From the NCBI RefSeq assembly GCF_900129455.1, contig NZ_FQVU01000001.1, forward strand, positions 310,001-374,000: a DNA stretch of 64,000 bases. The letters run 5' to 3'. The notes under the pieces are model-generated. The model saw only the letters and a program-made list of their open reading frames with translations. It searched no databases and was not told where the DNA came from. A program made the position numbers and the translations under genes. Shown piece after piece: positions 37,425 through 47,145 of the stretch. The DNA comes from Jatrophihabitans endophyticus. Its GTDB lineage: Bacteria > Actinomycetota > Actinomycetes > Mycobacteriales > Jatrophihabitantaceae. Positions within the stretch are counted from its first letter, which is position 1, and the number at the start of each line of letters is the position of its first letter.

Positions 37425-38721
37425 CCCCGGCGTCGGTCGCGGCGGCCGCCACGTAGGGCGCCACGGCCGCGCCGCGCGGCGCACCCGCGATCCGCACGAT
37501 CCGGATGCCGTCGCGTTCGCGACGCCACTGCACCGTGACACCGTCGCAGACGAGCTCGCCGCGCGACGGCCGGTCCGGCGCGCCATGGTCCGGATCCGGA
37601 ATCCACGCCACCGTTCCCGGGCTGTCTCGCAGCGTCGACGCGACGAACTCCTCCAGCTCGGACGTGCCGATCGACGCGTACGGCGCGTCCGTGCCCTCCT
37701 GCGTGTCACGGGCGAACAGGCGGAACGGGACGTCGGGGCGACCGGCCCACAGCGTGAGTCCGGAGACGTGACGGGGGTTGAGCTCGGTGGCCACGAAGTC
37801 GCGACCCGCCACCCCGTCGACGCTGAAGACCCCCCGGTACCCGTCCTGCTCGGCGAGCAGCGTGCCGACGCGTCGAGTCGCCCGCCGGATACCGTCCCGC
37901 ACCGGGGCCGGGGCGTGCCAGTGGGTGGACGTCCCGCAGTACACCAGCGGCGCGGGTTCCGGTCCCAGCAGCGTCAGGATCTCGAACGGCTCGAAGACCG
38001 CGACGCCGTCCGGGCGGACCATGCCCAGGATGCTGAAGGGAACGCCGTCGACGAAGGTCGCGGCCCGCGCCGTCGCGCTGAAGCGGGCGAGGTCGGCGAG
38101 CGCGGCCCGGGTCTCGTCCGGCGAGTGCACCCACCGCAGCCCCTTGGAGCTGCCGAGCACGACCTGGCTCGCGTCGGCAGCGATCATCACGCCCCGGCCG
38201 CGATCGAGTCCGGCCAGGATGCCCGCGGCGTCCGGCGGGTCGCTCAGGTCGACGATGCGGTGCGCCGGCGCCGGCATGCCCGCCGCGGCCCAGAGCGTGT
38301 CCACCGCGGTCTTGTCCTCCCAGCGGGCCGAGTCCGCCCGCCACCAGCCGTGGACCGGTCGCCCGAAGAGCTCGGGAACCGCGGTGTACGTGCTGGCCAG
38401 GACGCGTGCCTGCCGATGGGGATCCACGACGTCGAGGAACGTCGCGACGTCGTCCGGCGCCGTGCGCAGCCAGCGGTCGAACCCGGTGCGCGTCAGCCGG
38501 TGGCCATGACCGCTGGCCGCCCAGCGCGGTGCCGCGGGATGGACGTCGACCGGGATGGGCTCGGCGCTGACGATGCCGCGCACGTCCGCCCCGACGGCGG
38601 CGAGCTCGGCGGCGAGGGCGCGCATCGCACCGTCGAAGCGGTTGACGGCCAGCACGACCGGTGCGGCGGACCACCGGTCGCGTACGAGCGCGGCCAGCCG
38701 GTCACCGACCTCGGCAGTCAC
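37399..38721 (-). CDS. ATP-grasp family protein
   Basis: A 440-aa ATP-grasp protein, apparently a carboxylate-amine ligase. The metal-binding end of the fold is visible (FVATELNPRHVSG), and the segment around KTAVDTLWAAAGMPAPAH resembles the ATP-binding start of the grasp domain. GTG start overlaps the stop of the A-T-TE NRPS (GTGA), so they form one leftward operon. It may form an amide bond on the released product or make a dipeptide building block; the substrate is not readable. Distinct from the RimK/LysX type at 21,940. Confidence 0.75.
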   Translation of the reverse strand: MTAEVGDRLAALVRDRWSAAPVVLAVNRFDGAMRALAAELAAVGADVRGIVSAEPIPVDVHPAAPRWAASGHGHRLTRTGFDRWLRTAPDDVATFLDVVDPHRQARVLASTYTAVPELFGRPVHGWWRADSARWEDKTAVDTLWAAAGMPAPAHRIVDLSDPPDAAGILAGLDRGRGVMIAADASQVVLGSSKGLRWVHSPDETRAALADLARFSATARAATFVDGVPFSILGMVRPDGVAVFEPFEILTLLGPEPAPLVYCGTSTHWHAPAPVRDGIRRATRRVGTLLAEQDGYRGVFSVDGVAGRDFVATELNPRHVSGLTLWAGRPDVPFRLFARDTQEGTDAPYASIGTSELEEFVASTLRDSPGTVAWIPDPDHGAPDRPSRGELVCDGVTVQWRRERDGIRIVRIAGAPRGAAVAPYVAAAATDAGVTGLRAAE

Positions 38722-41700
38722 GCCCGCGGGCCGATCGTCGCACCGAGATCCAGCACGATCTGCGCCGCGGCGTGCGGTGCGGTCTGCACGAAGTAGTGAT
38801 CCGCATCCGGCACCCGGACGTGCCGGATGCCGGGCACGAGGTCGAGCCAGCCGCGTCGGTCGTCCGGGCCGAGCGGGTGATCCCGTTCGCCGACCGCCAG
38901 CACGGCCGGGACGCGCACGGCGGGGCCGACGCGGCGCTCGCGGAGATAGTGCAGCGCGGCGAGGACATCGCGGCGGTATCGCCGCACGGCCCGTTCGTCG
39001 AGGAGGTCGCCGATGTCGCCCGACGCGCCCGGCTCGGTGAGCGCGGCGAGCTCGGCCTCGAGGTCGGCGCGGGCGAGCTCGGCGCCGCCCTCGTGCCACT
39101 GCTCGATGCGAGTGTCGAGGCGCGCGTCGGCCGGGAGGGCGAACGCACCGATCACCAGCGCTCGTACCGGGATCGCTCGGCGAGCGAGCTCGTCGCACAC
39201 GGCGATCGCGAGCGCTGCGCCCGCGGAGTGGCCCCACACCACCGGCTCTCGGACGCCGAGGTGCGCGGCCTCGTCGACGATCCGGTGCGCGGTGCGCGTC
39301 AGGACGCCGTCGGTGCCGCCGAGCCCGGCGCCGTCGGCCGGCACGTCGTCGGCCGGCACGTCGTCGGCCGGCCGGTCGCAGCCCAGGACTCGGATCCCGT
39401 GCGCGTGCAGTGCCGCGGCCATCGGCGCGAAGGCCGCCGCCGTGCCACCTGCGTAGGGGCAGGCGATCACGTCGCCGGCAGCCGCCTCGCCGAAGGCATG
39501 GACGAGCGGACGATCGCCGGTGTGGGTGAGGCGGGTCGCGAGCTCGGCGAGGGTCGGTGCCCGCAGGAAGTCCTCGGCGCGCACCCGGCCGTCGAGCCGG
39601 GCCACCACCCGCAGTGCGGCGACGGAGGTGCCGCCCAGCGCGGTGAAGGCGTCGTCCCGGTCGATGTCGTCCGGCCCGCAGCCGAGCACGGCCGCCCACG
39701 CCTGCGCGAGCAGCCGCTCCGCCGGGGTGACCAGCCGCGGCGGCGTGGTCCGGTTCGCGCCGACCGGGGCCGCCGCCGTAGCCAGCGTCACCCGGTCGAC
39801 CTTGCCGTTGTCGGTCAGCGGCAACCGGTCGACCCAGTGGAACTCGCTCGGCACCAGGTGGGGCGGGACGACGTCGGCCAGCGCCGCCCGGTACCGGGCG
39901 AGGGGACGGTGCGGCGCAGCGGCGACGAACGCGGCGAGGCGGGCGGCCGGGCCGCGTCCCAGGACGACGACGGCGCAGTCGCTGTCGTCGGCGGCGACCC
40001 GCAGGTTGGCCTCGATCTCGCCGATCTCGATGCGATGGCCATTGATCTTGATCTGACTGTCCCTGCGGCCGAAGAACTCCAGTGCGCCGTCGGGCCGCCA
40101 GCGACCGAAGTCGCCGGTCCGGTAGAGCGTGCCGCCGGGGACGAACGGGTCCGGGACGAACGCGGCCGCCGTACGTTCGGGATCCCCGCAGTAACCGAGG
40201 CCGACGCACACCCCACCGAAGACGAGCTCGCCGGGGGCGCCGAACGGCACGAGCCGCAGGTCGGCGTCCACGACGTACGCGGTGACGTTCTGGACCGGGC
40301 GTCCGAGCGGCACCACGCCGTCGGCGGGCGGCGCGCCGAGCAGCTGATGACACGTGTCGTCGGATGTCTCGGTCAGGCCGTAGGCGTTGAGCAGCGGGAC
40401 GTCGGGCACGGTGGCGAACCAGCGCTCGACGAGGTCGGGCAGCAGCGCCTCGCCGGTCACGCTCACGGCGCGCAGTGCCGCCGGTGCCCGGCCCCGCCGG
40501 GTGAGCTCGTCGATGACGACGTCGAGATAGGACGGAACGACCTGGACGACGGTGATCCGTTCACGGTCGAGGAGGTCGACGAAGCGCGAGACGTCGGTGA
40601 CGACGTCCTGCGGCACGACCACGACGACGCCACCGGTGACCAGCGGTGCCAGGACCTGCCAGATGGAGATGTCGAAGCACTGCGGGGCGACCTGTGCCAG
40701 GCGCGCGTCCGCCCCCATCCCGAGGTCGGCGATCTTGGCCGCGACGTGGTTGCGCATGCCGTCGTGCCCGAGCAACGAGGCCTTGGGCTGTCCCGTCGAG
40801 CCCGAGGTGAAGAAGATGTACGCGGCGTCGTCCGGGCGGAGGTCGACCGGCGGCGCCGCCGCGTCGGCGTCGGCGTCGGCAGCGGCGGCGAGCAGGGCTG
40901 CCATGGTCTCGACGCGGTGGCCGTCGGCCAGCGCGAGGCGTGCGGCGAGGTCGTCGCCGCGCGTGTCGGTCAGCACGACGCGCGCCCCGGACCGGACGAC
41001 CATCTGCCGGATCCGCTCCGCGGGGAAGCGGGGATCGATCGGGCAGTAGACGGCGCCGCTACGCAGGACGCCGAGCAGGACGAGCACCCAGTCCGCGTGC
41101 CGCTCGCTGACGACGGCGACGACGTCGCCGCGCCCGACGCCGCCGGCGGCCAGGGCAGCCGAGACACGACCCGACGCGGCCTCGACGTCGGCGTAGCTCC
41201 AGGTGCGCGCGCCGTCGACCAGGGCGGGCGACGGGCCGAGCCGGGCGCAGTTGGCGACGATGCGGTCGGGCACCAGCAGGTCGTCGACGGGGACCGACGC
41301 GCCGTGCAGGGTCCGCTGTTGCCACGCCTCCTCGGCTGCGTCGATCAGTCGCCCGGCGCTCGCGTCGGCGTCCGGGTCGTCGACGAGCAGGCCCAGGGCC
41401 GCCTCGTGGTAGCCGACGAGGCGCACGGCTGCGTCACCGCTGTCGGCGTGGACGGTCAGCTCGTCGCCGTCCAGCGTGACCGTCGTGGCCCGACGGGCGT
41501 CGGCGAGACGCAGCGCCCCCGCCACCGGGCCGAGCTGGTGGTGCAGGTCGCGCCAGGTGGCGCCCGCCAGGTCGACGGCGACCGTGGTGGTCGAGGAGTC
41601 CCCGTCCGTGCCCTCGGCCTCGACCTCGACGAGGTCGTCCCCGCTCAGCTCGCCGGCGACCCGCAGGTGCGCGGCGAGCACCGCGCTCGGCAGGTCGAAC

Positions 41701-41753
41701 GGAGGAGGCACGGACGACAGGAGCCGGGTCAGGTTCCGCCGGGCGGTGGGCAC
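38718..41753 (-). CDS. NRPS A-T-thioesterase with an N-terminal condensation remnant
   Basis: About 1,011 aa from the GTG chosen here. An N-terminal stretch of about 150 residues has no HHxxxD and may be the tail of a lost condensation domain. Then adenylation (A3 FTSGSTGQPKA, A5 AYGLTE, A8 GRRDSQIKINGHRIE), carrier (LGGTS) and thioesterase (ACPYAGGTAAAF, GHSAG, DHYFVQ). The code D-I-W-Q-S-T-A-D-D-K is not one I can assign. Start is uncertain: GTG codons at 41,882 and 41,900 would give a protein overlapping the divergent NRPS start. The linker before GHSAG carries an ADDVP repeat. Confidence 0.88.
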   Translation of the reverse strand: MPTARRNLTRLLSSVPPPFDLPSAVLAAHLRVAGELSGDDLVEVEAEGTDGDSSTTTVAVDLAGATWRDLHHQLGPVAGALRLADARRATTVTLDGDELTVHADSGDAAVRLVGYHEAALGLLVDDPDADASAGRLIDAAEEAWQQRTLHGASVPVDDLLVPDRIVANCARLGPSPALVDGARTWSYADVEAASGRVSAALAAGGVGRGDVVAVVSERHADWVLVLLGVLRSGAVYCPIDPRFPAERIRQMVVRSGARVVLTDTRGDDLAARLALADGHRVETMAALLAAAADADADAAAPPVDLRPDDAAYIFFTSGSTGQPKASLLGHDGMRNHVAAKIADLGMGADARLAQVAPQCFDISIWQVLAPLVTGGVVVVVPQDVVTDVSRFVDLLDRERITVVQVVPSYLDVVIDELTRRGRAPAALRAVSVTGEALLPDLVERWFATVPDVPLLNAYGLTETSDDTCHQLLGAPPADGVVPLGRPVQNVTAYVVDADLRLVPFGAPGELVFGGVCVGLGYCGDPERTAAAFVPDPFVPGGTLYRTGDFGRWRPDGALEFFGRRDSQIKINGHRIEIGEIEANLRVAADDSDCAVVVLGRGPAARLAAFVAAAPHRPLARYRAALADVVPPHLVPSEFHWVDRLPLTDNGKVDRVTLATAAAPVGANRTTPPRLVTPAERLLAQAWAAVLGCGPDDIDRDDAFTALGGTSVAALRVVARLDGRVRAEDFLRAPTLAELATRLTHTGDRPLVHAFGEAAAGDVIACPYAGGTAAAFAPMAAALHAHGIRVLGCDRPADDVPADDVPADGAGLGGTDGVLTRTAHRIVDEAAHLGVREPVVWGHSAGAALAIAVCDELARRAIPVRALVIGAFALPADARLDTRIEQWHEGGAELARADLEAELAALTEPGASGDIGDLLDERAVRRYRRDVLAALHYLRERRVGPAVRVPAVLAVGERDHPLGPDDRRGWLDLVPGIRHVRVPDADHYFVQTAPHAAAQIVLDLGATIGPRA
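39333..39377 (-). repeat. 15-bp tandem repeat (ADDVP) in an NRPS thioesterase domain
   Basis: Two perfect copies of gtcggccggcacgtc (plus-strand reading) at 39,333-39,362 and one diverged copy at 39,363-39,377. On the coding strand this gives ADDVP-ADDVP-ADG in the thioesterase domain. Confidence 0.9.
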
Positions 41754-41796
41754 GCCGAAGGGTATCCGACCGCTGTCGAGCGCTACGGTGAGTCGG

Positions 41797-44700
41797 GTGA
41801 CGGCCGACGCATCGATCCTGCGCGGTCCCGTGGCGGGGGTGCCGTCGACGTCCGTCGCCGGCCTGGTCCGGGACGCCTGCACTGCGCATTCCGGCGTCAC
41901 CGCCCTGCTGCTTCCCGACGAGCGGCTCAGCTACGCCGAGCTGGGCCGGCGGGTTCGGTGGCGCGCGGCGGCGCTCGTCGAGCGCGGCGTCGGGACGGGC
42001 GACGTCGTCGCCGTCGAGCTGCCCCGCGGCGCCGCGGCCGTCGAGTCCGCCCTCGCCGTCATCGCGCTCGGCGCGATCTACCTCCCGCTCGACCCGGAGT
42101 ACCCGGCCGACCGGTTGCGGGCCGTGGTCGACGACGCTGCGCCGCGCCTCGTCCTCACGAGCGACGAGGCCGTCCCCGACGGCCCCGCCCCGGCCTGGCC
42201 GACGTCACCGGACGATCCGGACTCGGCCCTCTACGCGGTGTACACGTCGGGATCGACCGGCACGCCCAAGGGCGTCGTCATGACCGACGGTCCGCTGCGC
42301 AACCTGCTGTCCTGGCACCGCGCGGCGCTTCCCTGCGCCCCCGGAACGCGGGTCGCGCAGCTGTCGGCGCTCGGGTTCGACGTCGCACTGCACGAGCTGC
42401 TGGCCACGGTGACGACGGGCAAGACGCTGGTGGTGCCCGAGCCCGACGTCCGGCGAGATCCGCACCGGCTCGCGGCCTGGCTGGCGGCCACCCGCGTCGA
42501 GCAGCTGTTCGCCCCGACCGTCGTGCTCACCCATCTCGCGGCCGCGGCCGACGCCGACGGCGTACCGCTCGCGGCGTTGCACGTGGTGCTGCAGAGCGGC
42601 GAGCCGCTGATCGTCACCGAGCCGTTGCGCGAGTTCCTGCGCGCCAGGCCGGCACTGCGCATCCTCAACCAGTACGGCTCGGCGGAGATGCAGGACGTGC
42701 TCTCCGCCGAGCCCACCGGGCCGGTCGACCGGTGGCCCGAGCCGGTGCCGATCGGACTGCCGCTGCAGAACACGTCGGTGTACCTGCTCGACGAGCGGCT
42801 GCAACCCGTGCCGGCCGGCCGGCCGGGTCGCCTGTTCGTGGGCGGAGCCGGCCTGGCGCGTGGCTACCTTCGTCGCCCCGGCCTCACCGCGAGCCGGTTC
42901 GTGCCCGATCCGTTCGGGCCCCCCGGGCGACGGATGTACGACACCGGCGACCTCGGCGTCCGCGAGCCGGACGGCGGGATCCGCTACGCCGGCCGCCGCG
43001 ACGACCAGGTGAAGATCAGCGGCTTCCGGGTGGAGCTCGGCGAGGTCGACGCCGTGCTGGCCGCCACCCCGGGGATCCTGGCGGGCGCGGCCGCCGCCGT
43101 CACGCGCGGTGACCGCACCGTCCTCGTCGCGGCAGTCGTCGCGCCCGGCGCCGACCCGGCCGCGCTCCGAGCGGCGCTCGCCGCGCGGGTCCCGGCCCAG
43201 CTCGTCCCGGCCCGGGTCGAGATCGTGGAGTCGCTGCCGACCACGCCGAGCGGCAAGACCGATCGGGCCGCGGTCGCCGCCCTGCTCGCCGAGGCCGGCT
43301 CGGTGGCCGCTGCCGGCCCGGTGACGGCGGCGTCCGGCGTCGCCGGTCTCGCCGCCGAGGCGCTCGGCCACCCGGTCGACCCGACGCTGGGACTGTTCGC
43401 CAACGGCGGGGACAGCCTGACCGCGCTGGTCGTCGCCGCCGCCGGTCGCCGGGCCGGGGTGGCGATCGAGGTCGAGCACCTGCTCGTCGGCACGCCCCTC
43501 GCGCGGATCGCGACCGAGCCGGTCACGGCGTCCGAGGCGCGGCCCGCCGCACCGCTGGTGCTGGCCGAGAGCGAGTTGAACGCGGTGCAGCGCCGTGTCC
43601 CGGAGGTGCTCGCCATCGAGTCGCTGAGCCCGTCGGAGGCCGGCATGCTCGCCGGCGCGCTGGCGTCGTCTCACGATCCGTACCTCGTCACGATCACCGT
43701 CACGCTGCGCGGGACGCTCGATCCGGCGCGACTGCGGGCGGCGGCCGACGACCTCGTCGCCCGACACGAGTCGCTGCGGTCGGCGTTCCTCGTCGACGGT
43801 GTCCGGCGCCCGGTCCGCGCCGTCGCGCCACCGGCACCGGCGCCCTGGACGACGACCCCGCCGCAGCGCATCGAGCTGGATCGCCCACCGCTGTTCCATG
43901 TCTCGTCGCCCGTCCCGCCGGATCGCCTCCCGCCCGGGCACGTCGACGAGCTCGTGCTGACCATCACCAGCCATCACCTCGCCGTCGACGGTTGGTCGGC
44001 GCGCGTCCTCGTGCGCGATCTGCTCGACGCCTACGACGGCGTCACGTCCGGCGCGGTCGCGCGGCCACCGCTGCGGACCCCCGACGCGACGGCCGCCGGA
44101 CGGGCCGCGGACCACTGGTCGAGCAGCTTGCGCGACCGGGAGCCCAGCGTGGTCGCCGACCGCGGCACGGTGCGCGGTCCGGCATCGGCGGAGCTCACCG
44201 TCCCGCTCGACCCGACCGCCGTCGACGGCGCCCGGCAGCGACTGCGCGCCGGCGGGCGCTCGTTCTCCGCACTCGCGCTGACCGCGTGGGGGCTGGCACT
44301 GCGCGACGAGCTCGGCTCGGCCGACGCCGTCTTCGGCACCGCGGTGGCCACCCGCGATCCAGCCGCCCCCGGCAGCGCCGACGCCGTCGGGCTGTTCATC
44401 GACACGGTCCCGGTGCTGGTCTCGGCTCCTGACGTGCACAGCGGGGTCGAGGAGGTCGCCGCCGCCTTGCCGACCGCTGCCCGGCACGGCGCGATCGGCC
44501 TCGGCGCGATCGCCCTCGCGGCGCGCTGGCCCGCGCTCTTCGACACCGTCGTCGTGGACGAGAGCGACGCGGTGTCGCTGCAGGGGCTGCGAGGGGCACG
44601 CGACGGGTACTCGGTCGCCGCCGTGACGGCCACCGATCGCACCGAGTTCGCCGTCTCGGTGCTCGTCGACTCCGGACCCGCGCCCTCGCTCCGACTCACC

Positions 44701-44835
44701 TACGACCCGGCCCGGGTCGATCCGGACCGGGTCGCTCGGCTGGGACGCGCGGCGGCGGCAGCAGTGGGCGACTACGCCGCGGCGATCGCGCGGACCCCGG
44801 CGACCAGCGCCTCCACGTCGACCTCGTCGGTGTAG
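41797..44835 (+). CDS. NRPS A-T-C
   Basis: About 1,012 aa with the order adenylation (A3 YTSGSTGTPKG, A5-region NQYGSAE, A8 GRRDDQVKISGFRVE), carrier (NGGDSLTAL) and condensation (SHHLAVDGWS intact). A module starting with adenylation and ending with condensation can begin a chain and hand it to a partner in trans. Code D-V-H-F-L-S-Q-D-V-K, unassigned. GTG at 41,797 has GGTGAG four bases upstream; GTG at 41,788 is possible. The gene is divergent from the A-T-TE gene with only about 45 bp between, so each promoter probably lies in the other's 5' end. Confidence 0.88.
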   Translation: MTADASILRGPVAGVPSTSVAGLVRDACTAHSGVTALLLPDERLSYAELGRRVRWRAAALVERGVGTGDVVAVELPRGAAAVESALAVIALGAIYLPLDPEYPADRLRAVVDDAAPRLVLTSDEAVPDGPAPAWPTSPDDPDSALYAVYTSGSTGTPKGVVMTDGPLRNLLSWHRAALPCAPGTRVAQLSALGFDVALHELLATVTTGKTLVVPEPDVRRDPHRLAAWLAATRVEQLFAPTVVLTHLAAAADADGVPLAALHVVLQSGEPLIVTEPLREFLRARPALRILNQYGSAEMQDVLSAEPTGPVDRWPEPVPIGLPLQNTSVYLLDERLQPVPAGRPGRLFVGGAGLARGYLRRPGLTASRFVPDPFGPPGRRMYDTGDLGVREPDGGIRYAGRRDDQVKISGFRVELGEVDAVLAATPGILAGAAAAVTRGDRTVLVAAVVAPGADPAALRAALAARVPAQLVPARVEIVESLPTTPSGKTDRAAVAALLAEAGSVAAAGPVTAASGVAGLAAEALGHPVDPTLGLFANGGDSLTALVVAAAGRRAGVAIEVEHLLVGTPLARIATEPVTASEARPAAPLVLAESELNAVQRRVPEVLAIESLSPSEAGMLAGALASSHDPYLVTITVTLRGTLDPARLRAAADDLVARHESLRSAFLVDGVRRPVRAVAPPAPAPWTTTPPQRIELDRPPLFHVSSPVPPDRLPPGHVDELVLTITSHHLAVDGWSARVLVRDLLDAYDGVTSGAVARPPLRTPDATAAGRAADHWSSSLRDREPSVVADRGTVRGPASAELTVPLDPTAVDGARQRLRAGGRSFSALALTAWGLALRDELGSADAVFGTAVATRDPAAPGSADAVGLFIDTVPVLVSAPDVHSGVEEVAAALPTAARHGAIGLGAIALAARWPALFDTVVVDESDAVSLQGLRGARDGYSVAAVTATDRTEFAVSVLVDSGPAPSLRLTYDPARVDPDRVARLGRAAAAAVGDYAAAIARTPATSASTSTSSV

Positions 44836-45962
44836 GCGGCGATGCCGACCCGCACCAGGTCGGGCTCGTCCGGGCTGACCGCCGCGACGGCCGCCGACGC
44901 GTAGAACGAGCCGTCCCACACCGACACGCCGCGGGCGGCCAGCGCCGCGGCGACCTGCTGGGCCGGCCGGTCCCGGACGCGCAACGCCAGCACCGGTACC
45001 CGCGGCACGTCGGTCGCGGGTCCGGACGGCGGCGCGACCGGGGGGCCGAACAACCGCACGGACGGGATGGCCGCCAGCTGTTCGGCCGCGGCGGCCAGCA
45101 GCGCGCCCTCCCGGCGGGCGACGGCGGTGCGGTCCGCGGCGAGCAACACCTCGGCCGCCGCCGCCAGGCCCACCAGGGACTCGAAGTTGGTCGTGCCGAG
45201 GCTCAACCGCCCCGGCGACTGCGACCCCGCTGACGGGACCTGCTCGGGCAGCCGCGCCTCCTCCGCGAGACCGGGCGCGAGCCACAGGGCGCCGCAGTGC
45301 GGCCCGTACCACTTGTAGGGCGAGGTGACCAGCGCGTCACACCCGACGGCGGACACGTCGAACGGCAGGTGTGCGATCGCCTGCACGCCGTCGACGTAGA
45401 CCCGGGCCCCCACCGCGTGCGCGGCCGCGACGACCGGCGCGAGATCCGGGACGGTGCCGAGCGCGTTCGACGCCGCGGTGATGGCCACCCACCGGGTGCG
45501 GGGTCCGATCAGGTCGGTGACGGCGTTCGTCCGAAGGACGCCGTCGGCGTCGACGGGCGCCGTCCTGACGGCGGCTCCACATGCCGCCGCGGCGGCCCGC
45601 CAGGGGTAGACGTTCGCCTCGTGGTCCAGCGCGGTGCACACGATCTCGTCCCCCGACCGCAGACCGCCACTGATCGCGCGGACGAAGGTGGTCGTCAGCT
45701 GCGTCATGTTGTGCCCGAAGAGCACGTCCCCGGCCGGCCCGCGCACGAGCCGGCGGAACGCGTCCGCCGCCTGCTCGGCGACGGCGTCGGACTGCGCGCT
45801 CTGCGGGAACGCACCGTGGTCGTTGGCCACCGACGGTCCGGCGAGGTAGCCGGCGATGGCCTGCGCGACGGTGCCGTGGACGAGCGTGCCGCCCGGTCCG
45901 TCGAAGCGGTGCTCGTCGCGGCGGACACCCGGGAACGCGGTCCGCTCCAGGGCGCCGCTCAT
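44772..45962 (-). CDS. Class V PLP enzyme (cysteine desulfurase-like fold)
   Basis: A 396-aa fold-type I PLP enzyme related to SufS/isopenicillin epimerase-like proteins. The Schiff-base Lys217 lies in TSPYKWYGPHCG, with Asp191 in VYVDGVQA and His114 in ALDHEANVYPW. The mobile-loop cysteine expected in a true desulfurase is not seen: the equivalent stretch near the C-terminus reads WDGSFYASAAVAAV. It is therefore more likely a lyase, epimerase or aminotransferase acting on a cluster amino acid. ATG overlaps the stop of the 2-oxoglutarate oxygenase. Its 3' end overlaps the converging NRPS by 64 bp. Confidence 0.85.
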   Translation of the reverse strand: MSGALERTAFPGVRRDEHRFDGPGGTLVHGTVAQAIAGYLAGPSVANDHGAFPQSAQSDAVAEQAADAFRRLVRGPAGDVLFGHNMTQLTTTFVRAISGGLRSGDEIVCTALDHEANVYPWRAAAAACGAAVRTAPVDADGVLRTNAVTDLIGPRTRWVAITAASNALGTVPDLAPVVAAAHAVGARVYVDGVQAIAHLPFDVSAVGCDALVTSPYKWYGPHCGALWLAPGLAEEARLPEQVPSAGSQSPGRLSLGTTNFESLVGLAAAAEVLLAADRTAVARREGALLAAAAEQLAAIPSVRLFGPPVAPPSGPATDVPRVPVLALRVRDRPAQQVAAALAARGVSVWDGSFYASAAVAAVSPDEPDLVRVGIAAYTDEVDVEALVAGVRAIAAA

Positions 45963-46966
45963 GCGCCCATCCGGACCTGGGCCTGCCGGTAGCCCGCTTC
46001 GTCCAGCTCCGCCTCCGGCCGGGTGCGGGGCAGGTGGATGAGGATCCGCTTGAGCCAGCGATCGGAGCCGTCGAACCGCGGGGCGTAGGAGCGGCGCCCG
46101 TGGACCGCTATGTCGTTGTCGATCAGCAACAGGTCACCGGCCACGAGCGGGACCGTCTCGGCGCACGCGTCGAGGGCCTGGTCGAGCGCCGCGTAGTGCG
46201 CACGGAAGTCGGGATCCTCGTCGAGGAACTCGGTGTAGCTCGGGTCGAAACGCAGGCAGGGGCCGTCGACGTCCGGCCATATCGTGGACACGCCGCCGCG
46301 CTGCGCGGACCAGGCGCTGGTCGACTTTGCGGCAGGCTCTGCCGGGCTCGCCGCCGCGGGTTGCGCGGCCGTCGGCAGGTAGGTGTCGTCGGGCAGGATC
46401 GCGCACCCGGGTCGGCCGAGCGCCGACAGCTGCTGCGCGGTGAGCTGCGCTCGGCGCACCGAGGCGATGTCCGTGCCGATCCCGTCGTCGTTGCGCAGGC
46501 AGGCGAGCAGCAACAGCTCGGCCCGACGAGGGTGGAACGCGTCCTCGGTGTGCCAGACGAGCGGGACCGCGCTGCTCGCGCCCACCTGCAGCTCCCGGCT
46601 CTCCGGGCTCGGGACGATGTCGTGCACCAGCCGCCCGTCCTGCTGTCCGGTCCAGCCGAAGACGTCGCCCAGGCAGGCCCCGATGACGAGCAGGACCATG
46701 TTGACCTCGGCGTCGGCGTCGAGGTCGGCGTCTTGCCAGCGAGGCGGGGTCGGACCGAGCGACTCGAGGTCGAGCAGGCCCCGGACGACGGTGTACCCCC
46801 GGGCGCGGTCGGGCACGCCCACTGCGGTCCTGACCTCGTCCACGAGACCGGGGGGCAGGTCGGTCGGCTCGGGTTCGCGGCCGCCGCGCGCGAGAACACG
46901 GCGCGCGGTCGCGCGCACGGCCTCCCGCACCGGTGCGACGGCGTCGGGTGCGATGCCCATCGACAT
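45959..46966 (-). CDS. Fe(II)/2-oxoglutarate amino acid hydroxylase (VioC/AsnO type)
   Basis: A 335-aa member of the clavaminate synthase/TauD-like group that hydroxylates free amino acids such as arginine (VioC, OrfP) or asparagine (AsnO). Iron ligands: His139 and Glu141 in VWHTEDAFHP and His289 in DNDIAVHGRRSY; Arg307 should bind 2-oxoglutarate. The block HGRRSYAPRFDGSDRW is typical of this group. An Ala/Pro-rich insert (about 201-218) is unusual. ATG at 46,966 is set by AAGGAG seven bases before it. The amino acid substrate cannot be told by eye. Confidence 0.9.
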   Translation of the reverse strand: MSMGIAPDAVAPVREAVRATARRVLARGGREPEPTDLPPGLVDEVRTAVGVPDRARGYTVVRGLLDLESLGPTPPRWQDADLDADAEVNMVLLVIGACLGDVFGWTGQQDGRLVHDIVPSPESRELQVGASSAVPLVWHTEDAFHPRRAELLLLACLRNDDGIGTDIASVRRAQLTAQQLSALGRPGCAILPDDTYLPTAAQPAAASPAEPAAKSTSAWSAQRGGVSTIWPDVDGPCLRFDPSYTEFLDEDPDFRAHYAALDQALDACAETVPLVAGDLLLIDNDIAVHGRRSYAPRFDGSDRWLKRILIHLPRTRPEAELDEAGYRQAQVRMGA

Positions 46967-47145
46967 CAAGACTCTCCTTGTTGGTCGGTGCGACGTTCGA
47001 CGGTGCAGGCAGCGTCGATCGGCCCTGGGGACCGCCGGCACCCGGTGCGGGCTCGGACAGGTCGCACACGATACGGTCCGCGCGTTGTCGAGCCGGCCGC
47101 AGCGCGACGAGCGTCGGCATCCGCGGCGAGAGGAACGAGGACGAC
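46967..47145. promoter_or_regulatory. Divergent intergenic region
   Basis: 179 bp between the leftward oxygenase operon and the rightward aldehyde dehydrogenase. It contains the oxygenase ribosome site (CTCCTT at 46,974-46,979 on this strand) and must hold both promoters. I saw no convincing -35/-10 pair or large inverted repeat. Confidence 0.5.
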
